A stretch of 64,000 nt of DNA from assembly GCA_018894105.1 (NCBI GenBank), contig CM032123.1, positions 23,785,744 through 23,849,743 on the forward strand. Reading direction: 5' to 3'. Position numbers and translations under genes: made by a program. Shown piece after piece: positions 35,828 through 47,590 of this stretch. The notes under the pieces were generated by a model. The model was given only the letters and a program-made list of their open reading frames with translations, had not been told where the DNA came from and did not search any database. Within the stretch, counting starts at the first letter, position 1. Every line of letters starts with the position of its first letter. Origin of the DNA: Jacaranda mimosifolia. Taxonomy: Eukaryota; Streptophyta; Magnoliopsida; Lamiales; Bignoniaceae.

Positions 35828-36691
35828 ATGGCTAAAAATCGACTCACAAGTATTTTGGAAACCAATAAGCTAACGGGTCCTAACTTCCAAGATTGGTTGA
35901 GAAACCTTAAGATAATTCTTGACTCCGAGAAGAGAACTTATGTACTTGATCAAAGTCCGCCAAACACATTAGATGATGACCCTTCTGATGAGGCACGTGA
36001 AGTGTTCACTAAATTTGTAAATGATGATCTACAAGTGAGGTGTCTCATGATGGCATCCATGACTAATGAGCTCCAAAAATCTCATGATCACATGAAACAT
36101 GCTCAAGAAATCTATGTGCACCTACAAGAATTGTATGGTGTACAATCAAGACACGAAAGGTTCGCTTTGCCAAAGGAGTTTTTTAGAGCAAGGATGAGTG
36201 AAGGTTTGAGTGTCCATGACCACAGGCTAAAGATGATTGGACTCATTGAAAAGCTTGGACAACTTGATGTGATTATGGACAATGACCTTTACATGGATTT
36301 GATCCTACAGTCGTTACTTCCATTGTTCGACCAATTCGTCATGAACTTTAATATGTCCAAGCAGGAAGTGATAATTAACGAATTGGTGAACATGCTTATG
36401 TCTGCCAAGTCAACCTTTAAAAATGAAAAGCCTCTCATGATTGCCTCCACCTCCAAGTCAAAAGGCCTTAGGGGCCCAAGAAAGGGAGGAAAAAGGAAGA
36501 AAAGTTCTTCCAAAGGGAAGCAACCCAAGAAGAGTTCTGGGAAAGTTAAGAAAAAGGCTAAGACTAATGCAAATTATTTCCACTGTGGTGAAAAGTGGCA
36601 TTGGAAGAGAAACTATAAAGCTTACCTTGATACTCTTGAGAAGGGTATGTTATTCATTAAAGTGCATTTAACAACCAATTCTACCACATGA
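35828..36691 (+). CDS. gag: Copy E Gag, open reading frame (287 aa)
   Basis: The only full-length gag frame here. Start MAKNRLTSILETN at the position used by all copies. Residues 1-200 are the helical capsid-like region (NFQDWLRNLKIILDSEK, CLMMASMTNELQ, MIGLIEKLGQLDV, FNMSKQEVIINELVN). A Lys/Ser-rich tract (GGKRKKSS) is at about 219-248, and a zinc knuckle lies at 36575-36616 reading YFHCGEKWHWKRNY, with first and last cysteines changed to Tyr. The frame ends at a TGA replacing the tryptophan just before the protease active site. The same frame continues after it, so gag and pol were originally one polyprotein frame. Confidence 0.88.
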   Translation: MAKNRLTSILETNKLTGPNFQDWLRNLKIILDSEKRTYVLDQSPPNTLDDDPSDEAREVFTKFVNDDLQVRCLMMASMTNELQKSHDHMKHAQEIYVHLQELYGVQSRHERFALPKEFFRARMSEGLSVHDHRLKMIGLIEKLGQLDVIMDNDLYMDLILQSLLPLFDQFVMNFNMSKQEVIINELVNMLMSAKSTFKNEKPLMIASTSKSKGLRGPRKGGKRKKSSSKGKQPKKSSGKVKKKAKTNANYFHCGEKWHWKRNYKAYLDTLEKGMLFIKVHLTTNSTT

Positions 36692-37090
36692 GTATTTGAT
36701 ACCGCATGCGGTTCTCATCTATGTAATTCGTTACAGGGGATGGAAAGAAGAAAGGGACTTCGTGAAGGGGATATGATCCTCCGCCTAGGAAATGGAGCAA
36801 CTGTTGCGGCCACTTTCCAAGGCATAATGAAGTTAGACTTTGGGAATGCTAAAATTGTATTAGATCCAGTTTATTATGTACCGCATCTTGTTAAGAACAT
36901 CATATCAATTCATGTTCTTGATAATGAAGGATATGATTTTTCTATATCGAATGGGGCATTGATAGTGTTAAAGAATGGTTCTTTAATTGCTAAAGGTACA
37001 TTAATGACTGGATTATACTTACTTGATTCCCAACCTTCACTTATGCACATTCAATCGAATAAAAAAAAGCTAGATATCTAAGAAGATGCC
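36692..37090 (+). pseudogene. pol: Copy E: aspartic protease
   Basis: In frame with gag after one stop. Active site VFDTACGSHLCN begins at 36692. Then GMERRKGLREGDMILRLGNG and YYVPHLVKNIISIHVLDNEG to 37078, with a single stop (37079-37081) before the integrase part. Residue order is that of retroviral-type aspartic proteases with DTA in place of DSG/DTG. Only the two flanking stops break it. Confidence 0.87.
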
Positions 37091-37798
37091 ATGTTATGGC
37101 ATGCAAGATTTGGCCATATCTCTAAAAATAGGATGAGCAAGTAAAAAGCGCTCAAAGCATTAAATGTTAGTGGCATTGAGAACCTTCCTACATATGAATC
37201 TTGTTTAAAGGGAAAAATGACCAAAACTCCATTTGTAGGACAAACGGAGCAAACCACACATCTATTGGATTTGATCCATTCGGATGTTTGTGAACCGCTA
37301 AGAGTTAGTGGGAGAGGAGGCTATTCCTACTTCATCATTTTCACTGATGATTATAGTCGGTACAGACATATGTGTCTTATGAAGTATAAGTCTGAGGCCT
37401 TTGAAAAGTATAAAGAGTACAAGAATGAAGTAGAAAAGCAAAAGGGACTTAGTATTAGAACTCTTCGATCGGATCGAGAGGGTGAATACTTAAGTACTGA
37501 ATTCTTGAATTATTTAAAAGAGAATGGGATTCTTTCACAAGGGACTCGACCCGGCATACCCCAACATCATGGAGTAGTTGAAAGGAGAAACCGTACCTTG
37601 TTGGACATGGTACGTTCCATAATGAGTTTTTCCAATGTACCTATATCCTTTTGGGGATACGCCTTAGAAACGGCAGTGAGGATACTAAATGTAGTACCTT
37701 CAAAGTCTGTGCCAAAGACACCATATGAGATATGGCATGGCAAAGCACTCTCTTACCAATATTTGAAAGTTTGGGGATCTTCCGCCTACGTGAGATGA
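37091..37798 (+). pseudogene. pol: Copy E: integrase with complete DDE core
   Basis: Zinc-binding WHARFGHIS and CLKGKM parts, with one stop at about 37142-37144 and one CxxC cysteine changed to Tyr (YESCLK). The core is open at 37217-37798 (193 codons): D in HSDVCEPL, D in RSDREGEYL, E in GVVERRNRT, with about 35 residues between the second and third acids, as in the family. It then continues FWGYALET and PYEIWHGK to a TGA at 37796. The best integrase in the window; it would integrate cDNA if expressed, but the upstream stops prevent a normal polyprotein. Confidence 0.9.
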
Positions 37799-39220
37799 AC
37801 AGTGGGAGATAAGTTGGATAGTAGATCCACCTTGTGCAAGTTTGTGGGATACCCAAGAGAGTCTATGGGTTATTACTTTTACGATCCCTCAAAACAAAAA
37901 GGTGTTTGTTTCAAGGAACGCCCACTTTTTGGAAAATGAATTTCTATTAGATAGAAATAGCATTGTCATTGAACTCGATGAAGTTCAAGACGATCAAGAA
38001 ATCCCACAAGCAGTGGAAACAAATACGAAATTAGAACCTTATACATACCCTCTAAGAAGGTCTGCCGAATCAAGAAGCAACCCGAAAGGTTTGGATTCCT
38101 TTATGGGACAGGTCAATTGGATAGTGATCCAAAGACCTATGAGGAAGCTATGTTGGACATAGATTCGGGACTTTGGCTAGAAGCCATGAGATCCGAAATG
38201 GACTCCATGTACTCAAACAAAGTTTGGACTTTGGTAGATCCACCAGAGGAATAGTTCCCATCGGTTGCAAGTAGATCTATAAGCAGAAGCTTGGAGTAGA
38301 TGGAGAAGTGGTGACTTTTAAGACACGGCTAGTGGCAAAAGGTTACACTCAAATACCCGGTATCGATGAAAAGGTTTGCTCAAAATCGCTATACCTAAGT
38401 CCATTGGTTGCTATGCCTAAGTCCATTCGGATCTTACTTGCCATAGCCGTATATTATGACTATGAGATATGGCAAATGGATGTTAAAACCATTTTCCTCA
38501 ATGGTGACATTGAAGAAGAAATTTACATGGAGCAACCACAAGGTTTTACATCTAAAGAGAGTAAGCAAAAGGTTTGCAAACTCTAGAAATCCATTTATGG
38601 GTTAAAACAAGCGTCCCAAAGTTGGAACATATGTTTTGACAAAACGGTCAAATTGTTTGGCTTTGTCAAAAATATGTACGAACCCTGTGTGTACAAGAAA
38701 TCTAGTAGGAGTTCAGTACAATTTATTGTGCTTTATGTCGATGACATCCTTTTCATTGGGAATGAGGTAGGAATGTTAGAGTGTACTAAAGCATGGTTAT
38801 CTACACAATTCTCCATTAAGGATTTGGGAGAAGCATCCTACGTATTGGGAATACGTATCTATAGAGATAGATCGAAGAGGATGTTGGGGCTTTCCCAAAC
38901 CCCGTACATTGACAAGATACTAAAGAGGTTTAGTATGGAAGAAATCCAAGAGGGGATTACTTCCCATGTGACATGGCATTCATTTCTCTAAGTCTATGGC
39001 CCCCAAGACTGAGGAAGAGAAGCGAAGAATGTCCCATATACCTTATGCCTGCGCCATAGGAAGCATAATGTATGCAGAATAATGTACTAGACCGGATGTG
39101 GCACACTCGTTAAGTGTTACGAGTAGGTTCCAATCTAATCCCGGTGAGAGTCACTAGATAGCCATAAAAGCAATCCTTAAGTACTTGGGAAGAGCTAAGG
39201 ACATGTTCTTGGTATACGGC
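37799..39220 (+). pseudogene. pol: Copy E: linker and reverse transcriptase
   Basis: An extra A near 37890 shifts the linker (open 37842-38162). RT reads GLWLEAMRSEMDSMYSNKVWTLVD, then 38308-38586 (ARLVAKGYTQIPGI, WQMDVKTIFLNGDIEEE), and 38653-38991 with LYVDDILFIG. A 22-bp tandem duplication (38388-38430) replaces the EKTFSPVA block. An extra A near 38945 shifts the frame after FSMEE. Later text DVAHSLSVTSRFQSNPGESH is readable. Confidence 0.9.
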
Positions 39221-39736
39221 AATGGAGAATTGAAACTAGAAGGGTTTTCGGATTCAAGTTTCCAATCCGATGTAGATGACCACAAATCTACTTCTGGATT
39301 TATATTTTGCCTCAATGGCGGCGCGGTGAGTTGGAAAAGTTCCAAACAAGACACCACATGGCCGATTCAACCACCGAAGCAGAGTATATTGCAGCTTCGA
39401 AAACTGCAAATGAGGGTGTTTGGATGAAAAACTTCATTCAAGAGTTGAATGTGGTGCCTAGCATTGCTGAGCCAGTAGTTGTCTTCTGCGACAACAATGG
39501 GGTGGTAGCATAAGCTAAAGAGCCAAGATCTCATCAGCGATCCAAGCACATATTGAGGCGATATCATTTGATCCGGGAAATCATTGATAGAGGCGACATC
39601 CAAGTGGAGAGAGTTGCCTCAGAAGAGAATATAGCAGATCTACTGATAAAACCCCTATCGCGAAAGGTCTTTGAAGGACATCTTGAGAAGAGGGTCTCAA
39701 GGCCATGGGGCATTGGCTTTAAGGCAAGTGGGAGAT
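39221..39736 (+). pseudogene. pol: Copy E: RNase H and polypurine tract
   Basis: GELKLEGFSDSSFQSDVDDH to WKSSKQDTT is open from 39185, then a 2-bp insertion at about 39358 shifts into 39307-39513 (ADSTTEAEYIAASKTANEG, VVVFCDNNGVVA). A stop replaces Gln before AKEPRS. The end is open at 39553-39747 (RRYHLIREIIDRGDIQVERV, ENIADLLIKPLS). Polypurine AAGGCAAGTGGGAGAT at 39721-39736 abuts the LTR. Confidence 0.9.
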
Positions 39737-41950
39737 TGTTGGAATAGTGCCCAGCAAGCCAATTAGATTGGCCTTGTAAACTATTTCATTGTAAGACAAT
39801 CTTGATTGAATGATATTCATCGTATGGCCATCTTCATCATATGCTCTTCATTTACTTCACTGGAATTTGGATGAAGCCCTTAGATCACACAAAACTATGG
39901 GACTTGGTTTGGTGACCACGGAATAAGTCTCACACGGTCATGATCTTAAACCTTCCAAGTCATAGGATCTTAAGAGAACGAGGGCATCTAAGATCCGGAT
40001 AGACTTGCACAAACGATGCATAATCCAAGAGTTGGATATTGTTCCGTTCTATGAGCAACTGTGTGAGATACGAGCGCATGTTAGTGGGTGCTTGTCAGAG
40101 AACAAGGCACTAAAGACCCACCTGGAGAATCCACTAGATAGCCCAAGTGGCAAGTCGGTAGTGGCAAGTTCTCCCGCTTACGCTAGTGCATATTATTAGT
40201 CCTTTGACCTGAGGATCCATGGTAACTTTGTGTCCAGTCCTCATGCTTTGACTCTTCGTTGACCACTTAACGGGTCTTCTGGGTTGAGATTGGGTATGAG
40301 CTACTTGGCATGGAGGTTTGTGAGATCCAAGATGGAATCTGACTACTCATCTTTGTGAAGGGCGAGTGCATCTCCTATGTATTCTATAATGGTCGATTCC
40401 AAGAAATCCTTGCGCAAGGTGATGTGATAATTTGGAAAGGCATTTCCAAAGATGAGGTCACAAAGGGAATTGAACATTAAGAATAGAAACATAGTATCGA
40501 GGCTATTAGGGAGCTGACTAATATCATGCCGTAGGCTTTTTTCGGGAGATAGGAGACGAAAGGACCGTATTTGCATGGTACGTGTAATGCTAGAATGGTT
40601 CTTCAAGAGCATTCATTTTGGCCAATTAGTTGGGCTCCATAGGCTTGAGGTTGGACATTGACCATGGGGATTGGGTACTCTTCAATTAATGAGATTAATT
40701 GAATCGAGTCGTTTAGTTTAAAGGAGTTTAAGCCAATGTGAATATTTGATATTCCAAAAGTCACAAGGAGTTGAGAGCCCATGTCCAATGAATTGTAGAA
40801 CCTAATGGGTCGCACACAAAAGCCAATGACATGGTCAATTGAAGGAAATAGAGTTTTCTAAGAGTTGGAAAATTCATAACCGTTTTGGAGGAGACAAATT
40901 TGTAGTCATTTTGACTTGATCAATTTAAATGTTAAATTGGTCAAATTAATTTAAGAGTTAAATTAAGATCAATTAATTAAGGGTTAATTAATTGATGTCA
41001 CATGACTATCAATTGGTCAAAATTAATTTAAGGGTTAAATTGACTTTGACTAGCTTGAATAGTTAAGCATTTTTGACTTAAGAGTTAAGTCAAATTATTA
41101 TTGGTTAAATTAAAGTATTTAATTTAATTGAGTTGGAGGATTATTTTTGGGAGAATAATTAAGTGAATGGTTCATTTAATGTGAATTGGAATTTAATTGC
41201 AAGACATTTTATAAGATGAAATTTGTGCTTCAATTAATATTCTTATTCACTAATTACTAGTTAGTGGCCACCTTGGCAAGGACACTTGGCATCATCACCT
41301 TGGGGATGTTCATGGACCACTCCTATATATAGATATAGGAGTGTGGCCGGCCAAGAGTGAGTGAGAGCAAGTGTGTGCATGACTAGTGTTATTTCTCCCC
41401 ACATTTTCTGTAGTGGGAATCTAATTTGTTAGCATCCCATTATTCTCTCCAACTTCCTCCTCCTCCTTCTTCTCAGCCTTCCTACCCTCATTCTCTGCAG
41501 ATATTCCAGCCATTCTGTAGAGAATAGGCCATAGATTTGGTGTGTGGACTTTTACATTAGAGGCAATCTAATTTGGTTGCTCTTGCTTTTGTCTAGAGCA
41601 GTTTTCTGGCAGCCGGTTTTTGCTAGTTTTGGGAGGACCTCTGGTGTTCTGATTGGGCTGAATTTTGGACTGAAGAATCTTCAAAAGGTTTAGGAGTTCC
41701 TGTTAAAATTTCAGCAAAAACAGAGGAGTTCATCCAAGGGAAAATCGTTGGTGATCCTGCTGTGCCGGTGAGAGACAGTTTGACGGTTTTCAAGAGTTTT
41801 CTCTTGCTCTTTGATTTTCTGTCATCACCCAGGTTTTTTTTCCCTTTATAAATGTGAATTCCATGTATGTCTTGATCTTGGGGGTGTTGTGTGGGCAAGT
41901 TTATTCAGTTTTATGTTAAAATATTTGGATCCTAGTGCCACACATACCTT
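39737..41950 (+). repeat. Copy E 3' LTR
   Basis: TGTTGGAATAGTGCCC to ACATACCTT, 2214 bp, missing only its last two bases, where inverted FG sequence begins. TATA palindrome at about 41321-41342. It is very close to both LTR pieces of copy M (56491-58099 and 58806-59870, inverted), including the GCAAGTGTGTGCATGACTAG region. Confidence 0.92.
40310..40480 (+). other. Small protein-like frame inside copy E 3' LTR
   Basis: ATG at 40310, stop at 40478-40480, 56 codons with one internal TGA. It reads MEVCEIQDGI then CISYVFYNGRFQEILAQGD. The same start and stop positions are kept in copy B (5972-6142), supporting a once-real frame. No known protein recognised. Confidence 0.45.
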
Positions 41951-42945
41951 GATAACGCCTTGGAAAGTGGCCGCAACTCTTGCTCCATTTCCTAAGCGAA
42001 GGATCATATACCCATTCACAAAGACTCCTTCTTCTCTCCATCCCTTAGAATGAATTACAAATGTGAGAACCACATGCGGTATCAAATACCCATGTGGAAG
42101 AATTAGTCGTCATGTGCACTTCAATAAAGTACATACCCTTCTCAAGGGTTGCAAGGTAAGCCGTGCAATTTATTTTCCAATGCCCCTTTTCGCCATAGTA
42201 GAAACAACTAGCTTCATTTTTATCCTTTTTCTTGACCCTCTCGGAACTCTTTTCGGGTTGCTTCCCTTTCGAGGAAGAACTTTTCTTCCTCTTACCTTCC
42301 TTTCTAGGACCCTTAAGGCCCTTCGACTTGGAGGAGGATGCAAGCATAAGGGGCTTTTCCTTTCTCATAGTTGCCTCTATGGTTTCAAGTATATTGATTA
42401 ATTCGTTAATCATAACATCTTGCTTGGGCATACTGAAGTTCATAATGAGTTGATCATATGATGGTGGCAATGACTGTATGATCAAATCCACGTAAAGGTC
42501 ATTGTCCATGACCACATCTAACTATCTAAGCTTCTTGATGAATCCTATCATCTTAAGGCCGTGATCATGGACATTGGACCCTTCACTCATCTTTGCCCTA
42601 AAGAGCTCCTTGGACAAAGCAAACCTTTCGTGTGTACTTTGTACACCATACAACTCTTGTAAGTGTACATAGATCTCTAGAGCATATTTCATGTGCTCAT
42701 GAGTCTTTTATAGCTCTTTGGACACAGATTCCATCATTACACACCTCACTTGTAGATCATCATCTACAAATTTTGTGAACATTTCTCGTTGTGCGTCGGT
42801 GGCGTCATCACCAAGTGTGTCCATAGGACTTTGATCAAGGACGTAAGTCTGCCTTTTCAGAGTCAAGAATTATTTTAAGGTTTCTTAACCAATCTTGGAA
42901 GTTTGGCCCAGTGAGTTTATTGATTTCCAAAATTGATGCGAGTAC
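41951..42945 (-). pseudogene. gag: Unit F: gag and protease start
   Basis: Minus strand. Gag carboxy-terminal half and protease start are open at 42515-42045 (VVMDNDLYVDLIIQSLP, FSMPKQDVMINELIN, KEGKRKKSSSS). The knuckle at 42206-42165 reads CFYYGEKGHWKINC, with Tyr at the second cysteine. The protease active site VFDTACGSHICN is intact, then a shift follows, and sequence ends at 41951 within the ATFQG block. The amino-terminal gag (about 42516-42945) is readable in broken frames; its ATG is lost in a small deletion near 42940. Confidence 0.86.
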
Positions 42946-44863
42946 AATTCAAAAATCTATAAGAGACGAAAAAATAGTATAAACATGTGACTGAGTATGA
43001 TATTAAAATATGTTTATGGCCTTTCAAGCATGTTTTCCTCCCACTATTTTATCAAATTGTTCACCCCCTAGAAGAATTCGGGAAATCATATTTCATAGTG
43101 AGAATCAAGATCCCAAAGACTTGCAAGTGGACCCCCGTAACCAAATGTATATGCACGAGCAATCCGAGAGTAGGCAATATTTTCCAATCGCATCTCATGC
43201 AATTGTTGATATATTTTGCCTCACCTTTTCATGTAGATTTCCTAATGGACGACCTCTACATTACTCGGTGTTAAGTCAAACCTACCAATCAAACTTTCAT
43301 TCAAGACGAGCACCACAACATCTGTTGTAGCCGAGTGTATAATGTGTGGGCATTTTTAAATCAAAGGTGCATCTTATGTAAAGTATATGGTCACAGCTTT
43401 CCACCTATGTATGACCCCTGTAATCGGATGTACATCACACAAAGGTGGTAGCATCATCTTGCCACATACTATTGGTAGACGGCTTGGATTAATTAAAACT
43501 CATTTAGTTTGTATCCATTTCGACTTAATATTTGAAAAACACTTAGACATTCTAAGTTGATGGTTTTTGCTTGCAAATATCTCATCATTTTATCTTCTTA
43601 TCTAGGTTTTTCTATATCTTAAGCATGCATCTCATACATCAATAGGATATGGAAAGCGTAAATAAGTAAATGCGCATAGCATGCTCCTAGGGTGGGATGA
43701 CCATGAGGCTAACCAAGTGGTGCACTTAAAGCCATAAATGCATCACATAATTGATTTTAAATGGGTCAATTAAATCCAGCTATTACATGAATGCATCCCA
43801 TACATTCTTAGGTCTTCAAAAATCTCCATGCCTCCAAGGCCTCCTTTGCTCCATGTAACTTTTACATATGAAGGAAATCCTCACTCCTAGTGATTCTACT
43901 CTCATAACATTTACAAAGTAGAAATAAAGAGGCGTGCAAGCCTCAATTTAATACAACCTATTTCAATAACTTGAAACAAATAAAATCAATATTAAAGGTT
44001 CATGATCATCCCCATTCATTCATCATCCATTCAACAATTAAATGAACAATAAATAAATCTAGAATTAACATTTATGCCATAATTGGAAGATTGACTTTAA
44101 CCAATTTTCAAAAGCATTAAAGAATGTGAAATATAATTTTGAGAGCTTGCACAACATTTGTGTATCTACTATATGTGGTGCAAAAATATTTTAAGCACAA
44201 AAGGAGTTGGAAAATAGGCTCAAGACTCACCAAAACCACAAATATGGGGCTACTGCCCAGCCTGGGCACACAGCTGGGAAGGCCGTGTGCGCAGTGCCTG
44301 GCCAAAGCTTGGCAGGCGATCGATAGCCCCTATTTTGGGGCTTCAAGGTGTGTCAAGCCATTTTTCCACTCAACTTTCGTGCACCAATAATTTTAGCACA
44401 TGTTTCCAACATCTAAACACACATTATAGATGAATTTTTAGATTTAAAACCTCTTTCAAAAATGGAAATTCAAGTGTTCAATCATGCCTTCAAAAAATTA
44501 GAAAAATCTAGAATCATATTCTTCAAAATCTCCAATACAAGTCCAATCAAATTGGATCCAAAAATGACCATAACTCTTTTGATCAAACAACAATATGCTA
44601 TATCAACATATAAAATCAATAAATGCTAAATAAACATTCAACATTTATCACCATGAATTGAAACATACTAAAACATAAATCAACACTTGAAATATATAAT
44701 AGTAAGCTTTCAACTCATCAAACAAGAAGCCACACACAGCATCAACCAAACACTTCAATCCATCATATGAAACGAGAATTTGGTGATCTAGATTAATCTA
44801 TCACATGAATCAATCATTCAAAGAAAATCCAAACCTAAGCATGATCTTGGCTCTAATTCCACT
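42946..44863 (-). other. Unit F leader with primer site
   Basis: Minus strand. The primer site TGGAATTAGAGCC (44861-44849) carries two changes from TGGTATCAGAGCC. The GC-rich island at about 44240-44330 (CTGCCCAGCCTGGGCAC, TTGGCAGGCG) differs from the B/C/E form but is again the only GC-rich part. The antisense short frame at 44139-44390 lies in it. No gene. Confidence 0.8.
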
Positions 44864-47075
44864 TGAAACCACATAAGATACTAGGATCCAATTATAAAAA
44901 ATTCAAAAGCTTAATAAACTAGTGCTTATATGTTAAATATGATCAAATCATGCTTGAGATTCAGATTTAGATACAGTGTTACCTTGGAATGCAAAATCCA
45001 AGGAGAATGTGGTGAACCTTTCACCAATCTAGAAACTGCCAAAAATTGCGCAGCAGGAGTGGAGCGATTTTTACCACCGTCAAATCACCTCCAAAATTCA
45101 AAAAAAAATTGCTGGAGCTGCTTAACACCTTGAGGAACTCTCAGAAAAAAATTCAATACAAAAATCTTCCTAGATCTCCCTGGATAAAATCACCAAATCA
45201 AACTCTGTGCAAGTGGATCTCCAAACCATAGCAAACTAACTTTTTTGCCTCTATTGATATGATCCACACACCAAATAGATCTTCCAAAATATCTAGCCTA
45301 TAAGCTAGAATAAGGCCAGATATTAGCTATGTTAGAGGCTGATTTTAGGTAGGGAAGAAGAAGAAAAGAGCAAAGCTTTCAACATATGAATGCAATGCTT
45401 GCAAGGAGTTTTGGAGAGAATGGTGGAGAATCTAATTCTTCACACCTTTTGACATAATGACCAGCCCTCTCCCTCTATATCTATATATAGGGTCAGAAAG
45501 GTGTGATGCCAAGGTGGCATCACACCTTCCATGAGGAAAAGGGGCGGCCAACTTGCATTTTGCCAAGTTGGCAAATGCAAATCCAAATCTAATTTGAATT
45601 TCATTTGCATTTTAATTACATTTGAAATCTAATTTCAAGTTAATTAAAATGCTAATTCAAATGAACATTTCACTTGAATTTGCCCCCCAAATTGTGTTCT
45701 TCCCATCAATTAAATTAAATACTTTAATTTAATTAATTAACCTTTGACTTAACTCTCAAGTCAAACAAGCTCAACTCTTAAGCTTGAACTTTGTTAACTC
45801 AACTCTTTAACTTAACATGACCAATTGATTGTCATATTGGCACCAAATAATTAACTCCTTAATTATTGATCTAATTTAACTCCTTATATTAATTGATTAA
45901 TCTAACACTTAAATTAATCAAGCCAAAATTAACCTTCAAAATTAGCACCTTAAAATAAGTCCACGAGGAGACATTTTTCTAACACTTAAAAAATCTTTTC
46001 TCCATTAAATAGGAAGTTAAATGGCTTTTGTGTGTGACCCAATAGGTTCTACCATTTATTGGACATGAGCTCACAACTCCTTGTGACTTTTGAATATCAC
46101 ATATTCAATTTAGTTTAAAATACTTTTAAACTAATCGATTCAATTCAATTAATCTCATTAATTGAAGAGTACCCAATCTCCATTGGTCGATGTCCAACCT
46201 CAAGCCCATGGAGCCCAACTAATTAGCCGAAATGAATGTTTTAGAGAACCATTATAGCTTTACGCGTACCATGCAAATACGGTACGCAAGAGATTTGTCA
46301 GCTCTCTAATAGCCTCGATTCTATGCTTTTATTCTTAATGTTTGATTCCCTCATGTGACCTCATCTTTGGAAAACTCCTTTTCCAAAATGTCACTCTACC
46401 TTGCACAAGGATTTCTTGGAATCGATTATTATAGAATACAAAGGAGATGCACTCGCCCTTTACAAAAGTAAGGAGTCGGATTCCATCTTGGATCTCACAA
46501 ACCTCCATGCCAAGTAGCTCATACCCAACCTCAACTCGAAAGACCCGCTAAGTGGTCAAGGAAGAGTCAAAGCATGAGGACGAGACACAAGGTTACCCTG
46601 GATCCTCAGGTCAGAGGACTAATAATTACACTAGCGTGAGCTAGGGAACTTGCCACTACCGACTTGCCACTACGGCTATCTAGTGGATTCTCTGGTGGGC
46701 CTTCAGTGCCTTGTTCTCTGATAAGAACCAACTAACATGCACTCATATCTCATATGGTTGCTCATGGAACAAAGCAATATCCAACTCTTGGATTTATGCA
46801 TCGCCAGTACAAGTCTATCCGAATCTTAGATGCCCTGTCTCATAAGATCCTACGACTTGGAAGATTTAAGATCACAACTGTGTGACATTTATTCCATGGT
46901 CACCGAACCAAGTCCCGTAGTCATAAGTAATCTAGGGGCTTTATCCAAATGCAAGTGAAGTAATAAAGTGCATAAGATGAAGATAGCCATATAAAGAATA
47001 TAAATCAAGATTGTTTTACAAGAAAATAGCTTATACAAGGCCAATCTAATTGGCTTGTCGGGCACTATTTCAACA
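44864..47075 (-). repeat. LTR shared by units F and G
   Basis: Minus strand: TGTTGAAATAGTGCC at 47075 to TTTCA at 44864, 2212 bp, full length. The promoter-proximal part differs from B/C/E type (AAGGTGTGATGCC near 45510) and matches the K LTR (60306), marking a second LTR subfamily. TATA box at about 45475-45490. Small frame near 46330-46510, open but with a shift before its end. Confidence 0.92.
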
Positions 47076-47590
47076 ATCTCCCACTTGCCCTAAACCCAAT
47101 GCCCCATGGCCTTGAGACCCATCTTCTCAGGATGTTCTTCAAAGAGCTTTTGCATTAGGAGTTTTATTAGTGGATCTGCTACATTTTCTTCTGTTGCAAC
47201 TCTTTCCACTCGAATATCGCCTCTATAAATGACCTCTTGGATCAAATGATATCACCTCAAAATGTGCTTAGATTTCTAATGAGATCTTGGCTCTTTGGCT
47301 TGTGCCACTGTCCTAATGTTGTCACAATAGACAACCATTGGTTCAGTAATGATATGCACTACATTTAACTCTTGAATGAAGTTTGTCATCCAAACACTTT
47401 TCTTTACAGCTTTTGAAGCCGCAATATATCCTACTTCAGTGGTGGAATTAGTTGTGGTGTCTTGTTTGGAATTCTTCCTACTCATCGTACTGCCATTGAT
47501 GTAAAATATAAATTCAGAAGTAGATTTGAGGTCATCTATATCAAATTGGAAACTTGAATCCAAAAACCCCTCTAGTTTCAATTCTCCATT
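47076..47590 (-). pseudogene. pol: Unit G: RNase H and polypurine tract
   Basis: Minus strand. Polypurine GGGCAAGTGGGAGAT at 47090-47076 touches the LTR. An open run 47647-47276 (123 codons) covers the RT end to RNase H: YGNGELKLEGFLDSSFQ, STSEFIFYING, TEVGYIAASKAVKK, MVVYCDNIRTVAQAKEPRSH. The carboxy-terminal QVERV and ENVADPLIK-like pieces (47100-47270) are broken. Confidence 0.88.

Larger units (their letters stand above)
33426..41950 (+). mobile_element. Copy E: best-preserved Ty1/copia coding region
   Basis: A 5' LTR remnant (33426-33837), primer site, leader, gag-pol and a full-length 3' LTR (39737-41950) that lacks only its final CA. Gag is intact up to the protease start, and the integrase core is open with all three catalytic acids. 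About ten stops or shifts interrupt the rest. The right end is fused to inverted FG sequence, so the right target repeat is lost; CACCT at 33421-33425 would be the left one. Confidence 0.9.
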
